Shown here: piece after piece, positions 24,188-32,731 of the stretch
Position numbering within the stretch: position 1 is the first letter of the stretch
How the letters are laid out: each line of letters opens with the position of its first letter
Position numbers and translations under genes: made by a program
Notes under the pieces: generated by a model
What the model was told of the DNA's origin: nothing
Databases searched by the model: none
The model's input: the letters and a program-made list of their open reading frames with translations, nothing else
Origin: Hamadaea sp013361475
GTDB lineage: Bacteria > Actinomycetota > Actinomycetes > Mycobacteriales > Micromonosporaceae
Assembly (NCBI RefSeq): GCF_040654195.1
Contig: NZ_JBFAHM010000010.1
Span: 248,001 to 312,000 of the forward strand
Direction: 5' to 3'
DNA: 64,000 bases

Positions 24188-26248
24188 GTGGTAGCACTGA
24201 CTTTGCCCAGGAACCGGCGTCCGGCAAGGCCTCGGCTCTACGGCTGGTTCGTCGTCACGGTGGTCGGAGCCGCGACGGCTCTGCTTCTGACGCACGCGGG
24301 TCAGGCCGTGTCGGCGTACGCGACCAAGCCGGCCTGTTGGATGATGACGGGGCTCTGCGTCCTCGCCGCCGCCTCGGCCTTCGTCGCCGGTGATCGGCTC
24401 TACACCGCCGTGGTGTGTCCCAGCCTCTGCTTCAGCTTCGCGATCCTGCTGTGCTGGGGACTCGGGCCGGCGATCGTCGCGCAGACCCTCGCGGTCTTCG
24501 TGGTGGCGACCAAACTCAAACACACGATGCGACAGGCGACGCTGGTCTCGGCGGAGTACGCCGTCGCGCTCGGGGCCGCGTACCTCGTCATCGTGATCGG
24601 AGATCCGGACCCGTTCCACAAGGCGACGACCTCGGAGCGTCTCGGGGACGCCGTCACGATCGCGGGATCGGCGCTGGCCTGGCTCTTGGCGTACAACTTG
24701 ATGGTCTGGATCGCGGCCCGCCTCCGCCTGGGACCGGCCCGCGCCCGCCGAGTGACCGAGACCCTGCCTTATCAGACCCTGTTCAAGGCGTCGCTGTTGA
24801 TGCTGAGCCCGGTGCTCGCCGTGGCGGCGCACGTGAACGCGGCGTTCGTGGTGCTGATCTTCATTCCCCTGTACGCCGTCCAGCGGATGGCTCGGTTGTC
24901 GGCCGAGCGCGCCCGGGTGGCCCGGGTCGACCCGCTCACCGGCCTGGCCAACCGGCGGGCGCTGCAGCATCGGTTCACCGACATGGTGGCCACCCGCGAA
25001 GCGCCGCACGTCGCACTGCTGATGCTGGACCTGGACCGGTTCAAGCACGTCAACGACGCGCTGGGCCACGAGGTCGGTGATCGGCTGCTGGTCTCGGTCG
25101 CGCAACGGCTCCAGCGTGAGGAGCCGATCGACGGAGTGATCGGGCGGCTCGGCGGCGACGAGTTCGCGATACTGGCCACCAACCTGCACGACGTCAGCCA
25201 GGCCGAACTCATCGCGGGACGGCTGTTGGCCGCGCTCGCCGAGCCGCTGCGCCTCGACGGGCTGCCGGTCGACATCACCGGGTCGGTCGGGATCGCCGTC
25301 TACCCGGATCACGGCGAGGACTTCGCGACCTTGATGCGCCACGCCGACCTCGCGATGTACGAGGCGAAGCGCCGCGGCGACACCGCCGCCGTCTACGACC
25401 CGTCGTCGGGGCACACCAGCCCGCAGCAGCTCGGCCTGCTCACCGACTTCCGGCAGGCCCTGGAGACCAAACGCGAGCAGGTGACGCTGCATTACCAGCC
25501 GCAGGTGTCGCTGACGACCGGCGAACCGATCGGGGTGGAGGCGCTGCTGCGCTGGCGGCACCCGGGCCGGGGACCCGTGCCGACCGCTGAACTGCTGCAG
25601 GTCGCCGAGCACACGGCGGTCATGCAACTGCTGACGACGCGGGTGATAGACGAGGTCGTGCAGCAGGTCGCGCAGTGGCGTTCCGAAGGGCTGAACCTGC
25701 GCGCGTCGCTCAACGTCAGCGCGCGCGACCTGCACGGCGGGGAGATCGTCGATCAGCTGGCGCGCCGGCTGACGCTGCACGGCGTACCGCCGGAGCTGAT
25801 TCAGATCGAGATCACCGAGAGCGCCTTGATGTCGGACGCCTCCCGGGCGCACAGCACCGTCGAGCGGCTGGCGGCGCTCGGCGTCGGGGTGGCCCTCGAC
25901 GACTTCGGCACCGGATACTCCTCGCTGCAACATCTGCGGAAGCTGCCGCTGACCGAGATCAAGATCGACCAGTCCTTCGTCGGCGGCATGGCCCGCAACA
26001 GCGACGACGCGGCCATCGTGCGATCCACTGTGGAACTCGCCCGCGCCCTCGGCCTGCGGTCGGTGGCCGAGGGCGTCGAGAACGAGTACACCCGCCAGAT
26101 GCTCGCCGCCACGGGGTGCACGCTGGCCCAGGGGTACCTCATGGCCCGCCCGATGCCCGGCGACATGGTCCCGGTGTGGCTCGCCCGCCACACCGCCCGC
26201 AATTCCGCCCGTCAGGAATCCGCCGCTCCAGCGCACGTCATCTCCTGA
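24188..26248 (+). CDS. GGDEF-EAL membrane protein (c-di-GMP synthesis/hydrolysis)
   Basis: This is a 686-residue bifunctional-type protein. Several TM helices span ~20-235 and form an MASE-like sensor region. A GGDEF domain (RLGGDEFAI at about 321) has RVDPLTGLANRR upstream. An EAL domain has VEALLRW at about 450, IEITESA, LDDFGTGYSSL, KIDQSFV and VAEGVENE. Both active sites look intact, so both diguanylate cyclase and phosphodiesterase activity are possible. Starts at 24188 (GTG). In actinomycetes c-di-GMP controls development through BldD. It stands alone between a terminator and a convergent monooxygenase gene and overlaps the latter's 3' end by 11 bp. Confidence 0.9.
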   Translation: MVALTLPRNRRPARPRLYGWFVVTVVGAATALLLTHAGQAVSAYATKPACWMMTGLCVLAAASAFVAGDRLYTAVVCPSLCFSFAILLCWGLGPAIVAQTLAVFVVATKLKHTMRQATLVSAEYAVALGAAYLVIVIGDPDPFHKATTSERLGDAVTIAGSALAWLLAYNLMVWIAARLRLGPARARRVTETLPYQTLFKASLLMLSPVLAVAAHVNAAFVVLIFIPLYAVQRMARLSAERARVARVDPLTGLANRRALQHRFTDMVATREAPHVALLMLDLDRFKHVNDALGHEVGDRLLVSVAQRLQREEPIDGVIGRLGGDEFAILATNLHDVSQAELIAGRLLAALAEPLRLDGLPVDITGSVGIAVYPDHGEDFATLMRHADLAMYEAKRRGDTAAVYDPSSGHTSPQQLGLLTDFRQALETKREQVTLHYQPQVSLTTGEPIGVEALLRWRHPGRGPVPTAELLQVAEHTAVMQLLTTRVIDEVVQQVAQWRSEGLNLRASLNVSARDLHGGEIVDQLARRLTLHGVPPELIQIEITESALMSDASRAHSTVERLAALGVGVALDDFGTGYSSLQHLRKLPLTEIKIDQSFVGGMARNSDDAAIVRSTVELARALGLRSVAEGVENEYTRQMLAATGCTLAQGYLMARPMPGDMVPVWLARHTARNSARQESAAPAHVIS

Positions 26249-27347
26249 CGAGCGCCAGCACCTTCGAGGCGGTGTTGCGTACGCCGATCGCGAGGCGCGT
26301 CGACGGGATGATCAAGTGGGACGCGAGGCCGACGCCGTTCTGCTTCGGCCCGACCAACTTCCGATGCTCCGCCTCGTACGCCCGGAACGCGGTCTCGTGG
26401 TCGGCCGGGTTCGCCGCCAACGCGTCGGCCAGCGTCGCCGCGCCCGCCATCGCGAGGGTCGACCCGTCGCCGAAGAGGGACACCGAAGAGGCCGCGTCGC
26501 CGAGCAACACCACCCGCCCGGCCGCCCAGCGATCCAGCCGGACTCGGCTGACGGCGTCGAAGTAGAGGTCGTCGGACTCGCGGACGTGCCGCAGCAGCTC
26601 CGGCACCCGCCAACCGGCTTCGGCGTACGCCTCGGCGACCCGGCGCTTGTGGTCGGCGGTGTCCCGGTAGTCGTAGCCGGGATCGGCGGGCGCGCGCCAG
26701 ATGAAGGCGGCGATGGGCTTGCCGCTGCCCGGATGCAGCGAGAGCGAGCGATTGGGCTCGTTGTACATCACCACCTGCCGCGGATCGAGGCCGATGCCGT
26801 CGATCGCCAGCGTCGCGACCCACATGCCCAGTTGCTCGACGAAGCGGCTCTCCTCGCCGAAGGCGAGCCGCCAGGTCCACGAGTGCACGCCGTCGGCCCC
26901 GACGACCAGGTCGAACCGCCGGGGCGCGCCGCGCTCGAAGGTGACGTCGACGCCGCCGGCGTCCGGCCGGAGCGTGGAGATCGAGTCGCCGAAGACGAAT
27001 TCGGCCTCGTCGCGGGCGGCGTTCAGGAGAACCGTCGCCAGGTCCATGCGGGGCAGCTCGATCGACTCCGACTTCGGCGGCATCGGCATCCGGCCGACCG
27101 GCCGGCCGGCGGCGTTGACGAAGCTCAGCTCGGTGACGGCGGTCGACATCGCCTCAAGGGCCGGGACGATGCCCATCCGGCGGGCCACCGCCATGGCCGG
27201 TCCCCGGACGTCGATCGGGTTGCCGCTGGACCGCAGCTCGCCCGCGCGCTCCACGACCGTCGGCTGGAAGCCGTGCCGGGCCAGCCAGTACGCCAGGGTG
27301 GGGCCGGCCACGCCGGCGCCCGAGATCAGAACGGTTCGGTTCGTCAT
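26238..27347 (-). CDS. FAD-dependent monooxygenase (PHBH-like)
   Basis: This 369-residue flavoprotein has the Rossmann FAD site VLISGAGVAGPTLAYWL, the DG motif LVVGADGVHSWTW and the GD motif GRVVLLGDAASS. It belongs to the aromatic hydroxylase/TetX-like group. The start at 27347 follows GGTCGGGGC. It is divergent from a TetR regulator, with a 15-bp palindrome between them, so it is likely a substrate-induced oxidation or detoxification enzyme. The substrate is unknown. Confidence 0.88.
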   Translation of the reverse strand: MTNRTVLISGAGVAGPTLAYWLARHGFQPTVVERAGELRSSGNPIDVRGPAMAVARRMGIVPALEAMSTAVTELSFVNAAGRPVGRMPMPPKSESIELPRMDLATVLLNAARDEAEFVFGDSISTLRPDAGGVDVTFERGAPRRFDLVVGADGVHSWTWRLAFGEESRFVEQLGMWVATLAIDGIGLDPRQVVMYNEPNRSLSLHPGSGKPIAAFIWRAPADPGYDYRDTADHKRRVAEAYAEAGWRVPELLRHVRESDDLYFDAVSRVRLDRWAAGRVVLLGDAASSVSLFGDGSTLAMAGAATLADALAANPADHETAFRAYEAEHRKLVGPKQNGVGLASHLIIPSTRLAIGVRNTASKVLALVRR

Positions 27348-27360
27348 GCCCCGACCATAA

Positions 27361-27415
27361 CTGCACTCAGTGCAGCATTGCAACCACTGCAGATCGGCGC
27401 TGGATGCAGTACGCT
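27361..27415 (+). promoter_or_regulatory. TetR operator and leaderless promoter
   Basis: CTGCACT-C-AGTGCAG (27361-27375) is a perfect palindrome in the divergent monooxygenase/TetR promoter region. TACGCT (27410-27415) is a -10 box 6 nt before the TetR ATG, which implies a leaderless TetR mRNA. Confidence 0.6.
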
Positions 27416-27421
27416 GTCGGC

Positions 27422-28024
27422 ATGCAGACGCTGCGAGAACGCAAACGCGCCCGGACCCGGCAGGCGATCGTCGATGCGGCCACCGAGCTGTTCGCGGAGC
27501 GTGGATACGACGGCACGACCATCGCCGACATCGCGGCGGCGGCCGACATCGGCACCCGGACGTTCTTCAGCTACTTCGCGAGCAAGGAGGAGCTGCTGTT
27601 CCCGGAGGCGGACGTGCGGGTGGCCGCCGCGATCGCCGCCATCGACAACCGGCAGCCGGGCGAACGCCCGGTCGAGGTGCTGATCCGGACGCTGCACGAG
27701 GTCAACACCGGCAACACCGAGATGGTCGGCACGATGGCGCAGCTACGGCTGCGGCTGATGCACTCCACTCCGGCCGTCCGGGGCCGGGCGTTGCAGGTGC
27801 AGCTCGACTCGCTCGTCGAGATCGCCGACCACCTGCACCGGGCGTACGCCGACGAGCTGAACCCGGTGGAGGCGGCCGCGACGGTGGGGGCGTTCATCGG
27901 CGCGGTGTCGGCGGCGCTGCAGATGCTCCTCGACGAACCGGGGGCGCTCGACGATCCCGCCGAACTGCAACGCCGGATGTGGGCGGCGACCGAGAAGGCG
28001 CTGCTGACTACAGCAAAGCCTTGA
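27422..28024 (+). CDS. TetR family transcriptional regulator
   Basis: This 200-residue regulator has an N-terminal TetR HTH (RQAIVDAATELFAERGYDGT, then TFFSYFASKEELLF) and a helical ligand domain. It is divergent from the flavin monooxygenase gene, so it probably represses that gene and itself through the palindrome at 27361. The ATG at 27422 is favoured over an in-frame ATG at 27404 because a -10 box ends 6 nt before it. Its 3' end overlaps the convergent LLM gene by 17 bp. Confidence 0.87.
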   Translation: MQTLRERKRARTRQAIVDAATELFAERGYDGTTIADIAAAADIGTRTFFSYFASKEELLFPEADVRVAAAIAAIDNRQPGERPVEVLIRTLHEVNTGNTEMVGTMAQLRLRLMHSTPAVRGRALQVQLDSLVEIADHLHRAYADELNPVEAAATVGAFIGAVSAALQMLLDEPGALDDPAELQRRMWAATEKALLTTAKP

Positions 28025-28850
28025 CGTCCTGCGCCACGAACCGCATGAACCCCTCGGGATCGGGGTCGTCCGGCGTCGGCTGCAGGACGATCGTGGTCGC
28101 TCCGGCGTCCGCCCAGCGGCGTACGCCCGCCGCGACCGTTGCCGCGTCGCCGAGGACGGCCACGTCGTCGAGGGAGTCGTACCCCCAGCGGATCCGTTCG
28201 GCCTCCAGGCGTACCGCCGCGTCCGGTCCGGTCGCCGCGTGCAGATAGACCACCACCGGCTGCTCGTCGGCGCCGATCAGGTCCCGGGCTTCCCGCGTAC
28301 GCGTGGGGGTGGTACCGCCGGTGAGGATGGTGCCGGCGGCGTCCGAACCGGACAGTCGCAGCGTCCGTGGCCCGACCGCGCCGACGAAGATCGGGGCATG
28401 CGCCGGCGGCCACACGAGGGTGACCTCGTCCAGATGAACGTAGCGCCCGTGGGTCGTGACGGTCTCCCCGCGTAGCAACGCTTTCAGCGCGTCGAGGTAC
28501 TCGCGGAGCAACGTGACGGGCGAGTCCACCTTCGCGCCGACCTGAGCCATCCAGTCCTGCACCCCGTGCCCGATCCCGACCTGTACGCGCCCCGGGAACA
28601 GCCGGTGCAGCGTGGCGACCTCCATCGCGGTGATCGCGACGTTGCGCAGGGGCACGGGCAGGAGCCCGACACCGACCTTCAGCCGGGAGGTCCAGGCCAG
28701 CGCGGCCGACGCCGTCGCGATGCCGCTCTCCCAGAAGCAGTCCTCCCACAGCCACAGCTCGTCCAGGCCTGCCTGGTCGGCGGCTTCGGCCACCGGGCGG
28801 AGCCGCTCGGGTGCCCACTGGGGAAGGAAGACCGCGCCGAGTTTGATCAC
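28008..28850 (-). CDS. LLM class flavin/F420-dependent oxidoreductase
   Basis: This 280-residue luciferase-like TIM barrel shows ADQAGLDELWLWEDCFWESG, PLRNVAITAMEVATL and VQVGIGHG, typical of F420-dependent enzymes of actinobacteria. It probably reduces or oxidises a small molecule using F420 or FMN. It lies downstream of the DHA2 exporter gene on the same strand, with a family A hairpin between them, so it is probably transcribed separately. The substrate is unknown. Confidence 0.83.
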   Translation of the reverse strand: MIKLGAVFLPQWAPERLRPVAEAADQAGLDELWLWEDCFWESGIATASAALAWTSRLKVGVGLLPVPLRNVAITAMEVATLHRLFPGRVQVGIGHGVQDWMAQVGAKVDSPVTLLREYLDALKALLRGETVTTHGRYVHLDEVTLVWPPAHAPIFVGAVGPRTLRLSGSDAAGTILTGGTTPTRTREARDLIGADEQPVVVYLHAATGPDAAVRLEAERIRWGYDSLDDVAVLGDAATVAAGVRRWADAGATTIVLQPTPDDPDPEGFMRFVAQDVKALL

Positions 28851-28876
28851 GCCCGCACCCTACCCGCCCGCCATTC

Positions 28877-28940
28877 CGCTGGATCAGGGTTCCCGGTCGA
28901 ATCAAGACCCAAGATTCGACCGGGAACCCTGATCCAGCGC
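28877..28940. repeat. Intergenic hairpin repeat family A, copy 4
   Basis: The arms are GCTGGATCAGGGTTCCCGG at the left and its complement at the right, followed inwards by TCGAAT/ATTCGA. This copy carries a compensated TTCCCGG/CCGGGAA change, so pairing is kept. It lies between two minus-strand genes rather than convergent ones. Confidence 0.85.
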
Positions 28941-28998
28941 TGTCGAGGCGGCGGCGTCCGGCGGTGCCGTGCGGGCGGCGCGGCCGGGACGGGGTCGG

Positions 28999-30459
28999 TC
29001 AGGAGGGATGGGAGGTGGGGCGGAGGAGGACGACGACGGCCACCGCGACCCCGGCGAGGATCACGGCGCTCAGCCCGGCGGCCAGGTGCATACCGGTGAC
29101 GAAGGCCGACCGGGCGGCGGCGATCACGGAGCCGTCACCGCCGAGGATCGCGTCGGCCAAGGTCTCCCCGGCGGCCGGCGGGGTCGACGAGCGGTAGATC
29201 GCGGTCGCCAGGCTGCCGAGCAGGGCGATCCCGAGCGCGAAGCCGAATTCGCCGCTGGTCTCGTTGAGCGCCGCCGCCGAGCCGGCCTTCGCCGGTGGGG
29301 CGTTGCCGACGACGAGGTCAGTGCCGAGTGTGACGAACGGTCCCGCGCCCAGGTTCGTCAGCGCGAACCCGGTCGCCACCAGGGCCGGCGCGGAGTGCGC
29401 CGGGACCTGCGTCAGGACGAGCAGCCCGACGACGGAGAGTCCGATGCCCCCGCCGATCAGGTACGCCGGCCGGAAGCGGCGGGCCAGCAACGGCGAGACC
29501 AGGAACGCGATCCCGGAGGCCGCCACGCCCGGCAGCATCCACAGCCCGGCCCGCAACGGGGAGAGCCCGCCGACGAGTTGTAGGTGCTGCGAGATGAACA
29601 TCATCAGCGCGCCCATCAGCATCGTCCCGGCGAACATGCAGCCCAGCGCGGTGCTGAACGCACGATTGGCGAACAGCCGCAGGTCCAGGAGCGGGTCGTC
29701 GAGTCGCTGCTGCCGGCGTACGAAAATGATGCCGAAGAACAACCCACCGGCCAGCGCGAGAAACGGGACCGGTTCAGCGCCCACGCGCGCCAGTTCCTTG
29801 AGCCCGTAGACGATCGGCAGGATCGCGGCGAGGGAGAGGGCCACGCTGAGGAAGTCGAGCCGGCCCGCGTGCTCGTCGCGGTGCTCGGGCAGGATCAGCG
29901 GCCCGAGGATCATCAGCAGCAGCATGGCCGGTACGCCCAGCAGGAAGACCGAACCCCACCAGAAGTTCTCCAGCAGTACGCCGCCGACGACCGGCCCGAC
30001 GGCCGCCCCGCCCATGAAGCAGACCAGCCACAGCCCGATCGCCAGGCCGCGCTGCTTCGGATCGCGGAACATCGCCGTGATCAGGGCGAGGGCGCAGGGC
30101 GCGAGGGTCGAGCCGGCCACGCCGAGGAGTGCCCGGGAGGCGATCAGGCTCAGCGGACTGGTGGAGAACGCGGCCAGCACCGAGGCGAGGCCGAAGGCGG
30201 CCGAGCCGATCAGGAGCAGCTTGCGCCGTCCGATGCGGTCGCCGAGCGTACCCATGGTGATCATGAAGCCGGAGAGCATGAACCCGTAGATGTCCATGAT
30301 CCAGAGCTGCTGAGCGCTGGTGGCGTCGAGCGCCTCCGAGATGTGCGGCAGGGCCAGCAACATGACGAAGACGTCGATGGAGACCAGCAACGTCGGCAGC
30401 GCGAGTACGCCGAGACCGGCCCATTCGCGCCAGCCGGCTCGCTGCGTCACCTCGTGCAT
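28999..30459 (-). CDS. MFS drug exporter, DHA2 family (14 TM)
   Basis: This 486-residue exporter of the QacA/SmvA type has about 14 TM helices. The motifs are LLVSIDVFVMLLALPHISEAL in TM1 (motif D1), TLGDRIGRRKLLLIG (motif A) and GGAAVGPVVGG (motif C, antiporter). It should expel cationic or lipophilic drugs by proton exchange. A perfect 19-bp palindrome of TetR type lies 13 bp upstream of the start, but no TetR gene is adjacent. Confidence 0.9.
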   Translation of the reverse strand: MHEVTQRAGWREWAGLGVLALPTLLVSIDVFVMLLALPHISEALDATSAQQLWIMDIYGFMLSGFMITMGTLGDRIGRRKLLLIGSAAFGLASVLAAFSTSPLSLIASRALLGVAGSTLAPCALALITAMFRDPKQRGLAIGLWLVCFMGGAAVGPVVGGVLLENFWWGSVFLLGVPAMLLLMILGPLILPEHRDEHAGRLDFLSVALSLAAILPIVYGLKELARVGAEPVPFLALAGGLFFGIIFVRRQQRLDDPLLDLRLFANRAFSTALGCMFAGTMLMGALMMFISQHLQLVGGLSPLRAGLWMLPGVAASGIAFLVSPLLARRFRPAYLIGGGIGLSVVGLLVLTQVPAHSAPALVATGFALTNLGAGPFVTLGTDLVVGNAPPAKAGSAAALNETSGEFGFALGIALLGSLATAIYRSSTPPAAGETLADAILGGDGSVIAAARSAFVTGMHLAAGLSAVILAGVAVAVVVLLRPTSHPS

Positions 30460-30471
30460 TGTCTTTCCCCT

Positions 30472-30490
30472 CTCGTGAACGGTTCACGAG
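30472..30490. promoter_or_regulatory. TetR-type operator upstream of DHA2 exporter
   Basis: CTCGTGAAC-G-GTTCACGAG is a perfect 19-bp palindrome. Its core GTGAACGGTTCAC resembles TetR-family operators. It lies between the peptide deformylase stop and the exporter start. Confidence 0.65.
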
Positions 30491-30523
30491 CGGGTCGGAG
30501 CCGAGGCCCCGTTCTCTACACGG

Positions 30524-31171
30524 CTACTTGCCCAACGCGGCGGCTTTTTCGGCCCGGCGCGCGAAGACCTCGTCCTTGCGCTGCTCCATCTCCTTGAGCA
30601 CCGCCTTGCGCTGGCGGCTGCCGAGCCGGTCGATGTAGAGCTTGCCGTTGAGGTGATCGGTCTCGTGCTGCAGGCAGCGGGCGAAGTAGCCGAAGCCCTC
30701 GATGACCAGCGGGTTGCCGTCCTTGTCCTGACCACGCACGATCGCGTGATCCGGGCGCGACACGGGAGCGTACGGCCCGGGGACCGACAGGCAGCCCTCG
30801 TCGTGCTCGACCAACCGGCGCTCGGCCGGGGGCAGCTCGTCCAGCACCGGATTGCAGATGTGCCCGACGTGGCGTACGCCGTCGTCGTCGGGGCAGTCGT
30901 AGACGAACAGCCGCAGATCCACGTCGACCTGGTTGGCCGCCAGGCCGACGCCCTGCGCGACGAGCTGCGTGGCGAACATGTCGTCGATGAGCCGGGCCAG
31001 CTCGGGCGAGCCGAACTCGGTCACCTCCCGACACGGCCGATGCAGGATGTCCTCGCCGACGACGGTGACCCGGCGCGCCGATCCCCGTTCCGCCTCCGGT
31101 GGCAGCTCCGGATACTCGTCCACCGGCTGGCCGAGTACGCGTACGCGGCGGTCGACGGGCTGCTCGGCCAT
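30524..31171 (-). CDS. def: Peptide deformylase
   Basis: This 215-residue metalloenzyme removes N-formyl groups from nascent proteins. All three signatures are present: GVGLAANQ (motif I), EGCLSVPG (motif II, metal-binding Cys) and HETDHLNG (motif III, two metal His and the catalytic Glu). An N-terminal extension of ~35 residues is longer than in E. coli, as is common in actinomycetes. The ATG at 31171 was chosen. It is divergent from the CPT-like kinase gene. Confidence 0.95.
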   Translation of the reverse strand: MAEQPVDRRVRVLGQPVDEYPELPPEAERGSARRVTVVGEDILHRPCREVTEFGSPELARLIDDMFATQLVAQGVGLAANQVDVDLRLFVYDCPDDDGVRHVGHICNPVLDELPPAERRLVEHDEGCLSVPGPYAPVSRPDHAIVRGQDKDGNPLVIEGFGYFARCLQHETDHLNGKLYIDRLGSRQRKAVLKEMEQRKDEVFARRAEKAAALGK

Positions 31172-31226
31172 CGGATCCCCTTCCTGGACGGACTCATTGC
31201 AACGTAGCAGCTGTAAGGTCAAGATC

Positions 31227-31805
31227 ATGGAGCCCCCGCGTACCGGTCAGATCATCCTGCTCAACGGCACGTCGAGCGCGGGCAAGACGAGCATCGCCCG
31301 GGAACTGCTTCCGCTGCTCGACCGGCCTTACTACTTCATGCCGGTCGACGCCCTGAACTCGATGCGCCATCAGCGCCCGATGAGCCCGGACGAGCTGGAG
31401 GCGACGCTGCAGCGGCTGGCCGCGGGCTACCACCGGGCGGCGGCCGGGATGGCCGAAGGCGGCAACGACGTGGTGCTGGACCATGTCCTCCGCCGACCGG
31501 AATGGCTGCGGGAGTGCGTCGAGCTGTTCCCAGCCGACGTCGTGTTCGTCAAGGTCCACTGCCCGCTGCCGGAGCTGCAGCGACGCGAGGCGGCTCGGGG
31601 CGACCGCCCGATCGGCAAGGCGGAGTCGCAGTATCCGCTGGTGCATCGCGACGCCGTGTACGACGTCGAGGTCGACACCAGCGAACTGAGCCCGCGCGAC
31701 TGCGCCGAGCGGATCAAGTCCTTCGTGGACGCTCCGAGCGGCGAACGGGCTTTCGCCCGCCTCGCCGCTCGCTGGGCCGCCGCGTCTCCGCCCGCCCTGG
31801 CGTGA
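31227..31805 (+). CDS. Chloramphenicol phosphotransferase-like kinase
   Basis: This 192-residue P-loop protein begins with IILLNGTSSAGKTSIAREL (Walker A), then MPVDALN and VVLDHVL, as in the CPT family of Streptomyces venezuelae that phosphorylates chloramphenicol. Distant members act on other small molecules, so resistance is only a possibility. The ATG at 31227 has AAGG 9 nt upstream. Its TGA stop is the first three bases of a family B repeat, so the repeat defines the present C-terminus. Confidence 0.78.
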   Translation: MEPPRTGQIILLNGTSSAGKTSIARELLPLLDRPYYFMPVDALNSMRHQRPMSPDELEATLQRLAAGYHRAAAGMAEGGNDVVLDHVLRRPEWLRECVELFPADVVFVKVHCPLPELQRREAARGDRPIGKAESQYPLVHRDAVYDVEVDTSELSPRDCAERIKSFVDAPSGERAFARLAARWAAASPPALA

Positions 31806-31875
31806 TCATCGCGTCAGCCATGCTGTTTCGCGCGGCGAAATGCCCGAGTAAGCAGCATGCCTGACGCGATGATCA
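31803..31875. repeat. Intergenic inverted repeat family B, copy 2 (73 bp)
   Basis: TGATCATCGCGTCAGCCATG pairs over 23 bp (one mismatch) with the right arm ending CTGACGCGATGATCA. The first TGA is the stop codon of the upstream kinase gene. Confidence 0.85.
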
Positions 31876-31902
31876 CGCCGTCGGCGAGCGCGGCAAGCGA
31901 AG

Positions 31903-32664
31903 TCAGGCGCCGAATCGGCGTTGTCTGCGGGCGTACGACCGCAGAGCCCGCAGGAAGTCGATGTAGCGGAAGCCGGGCCAGTACACGTCGCAGAAGTACA
32001 GCTCGGAGTAGGCCGCCTGCCAGATCAGGAAGCCGGAGAGCCGGATCTCGCCGCTGGTCCGGATGACGAGGTCGGGGTCGGGCAGGCCGCTCGTGTAGAG
32101 GTGGGCGGCGATGTCCTCGGGGCTGATCCGCTCGGCGAGTTCCTCGGGGGTCACCCCGAGCCGCGCCTGCACGTCGATCAGCGACCGGACGGCGTCGACG
32201 ATCTCCTCCCGGCCGTCGTAGCCGATCGCGATCGTGAGGTCGAACGGCGCGTCCCGGTCCCGGGTCTCGTCGACCGCCCGCTTCAACGCGGCGCGGGTCG
32301 ACTCGGGCACGTCGTCCAGCCGGCCGGCGACATGCAGCCGCCACTGGCCCTCCGGGTGGCGCAGCCGCTCGGCGACGACCTCCTCGATCATGCGCATCAG
32401 GTGGGCGACCTCGTCGGAGTCGCGCTTGCGCAGATTGTCACCGGAGCAGACGTAGACCGTGACGGCCGGAATGCCGAGTCCGGCACACCAGTCCAGCACC
32501 TCGTCCACGTGCTCCGCGCCGTAGCGGTGGCCGATGTTGGGGTTCTCGAACCCCTGCTGCCGTGCCCAGCGGCGGTTGCCGTCCATCACGATCGCGACGT
32601 GCCGGGGAAGCTGCTCAGGACGCAGGCGGGAGCGCAGGCGCTGGGCGTACAGCCGATAGATCAC
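31903..32664 (-). CDS. uppS: Short-chain cis-prenyltransferase (isoprenyl diphosphate synthase)
   Basis: This 253-residue enzyme of the UPP synthase family has the diphosphate-binding motif IVMDGNRRWA near residue 26, VYVCSGDNLRKR, and the C-terminal RTSGEIRLSGFLIWQ and YSELYF motifs. Actinobacteria often carry two; the shorter forms make Z,E-farnesyl or decaprenyl diphosphate precursors for wall lipid carriers. Product length cannot be set from sequence. It is divergent from trpB. Confidence 0.87.
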   Translation of the reverse strand: MIYRLYAQRLRSRLRPEQLPRHVAIVMDGNRRWARQQGFENPNIGHRYGAEHVDEVLDWCAGLGIPAVTVYVCSGDNLRKRDSDEVAHLMRMIEEVVAERLRHPEGQWRLHVAGRLDDVPESTRAALKRAVDETRDRDAPFDLTIAIGYDGREEIVDAVRSLIDVQARLGVTPEELAERISPEDIAAHLYTSGLPDPDLVIRTSGEIRLSGFLIWQAAYSELYFCDVYWPGFRYIDFLRALRSYARRQRRFGA

Positions 32665-32681
32665 GTCGAGAACCTACCGGC

Positions 32682-32731
32682 TTGCCACGCCGCGCTCAAC
32701 TGTTCTATAACTGTTCCATGAGTTCTATAAC
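32682..32731 (+). promoter_or_regulatory. Leaderless trpB promoter with direct repeats
   Basis: TTGCCA (32682-32687), an 18-bp spacer and TATAAC (32706-32711) form a promoter whose start site would fall on the trpB ATG (32718). GTTCTATAAC occurs at 32702-32711 and again at 32722-32731. The copies are exactly 20 bp apart, and the second lies inside the coding region, so they look like an operator pair. Confidence 0.6.
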
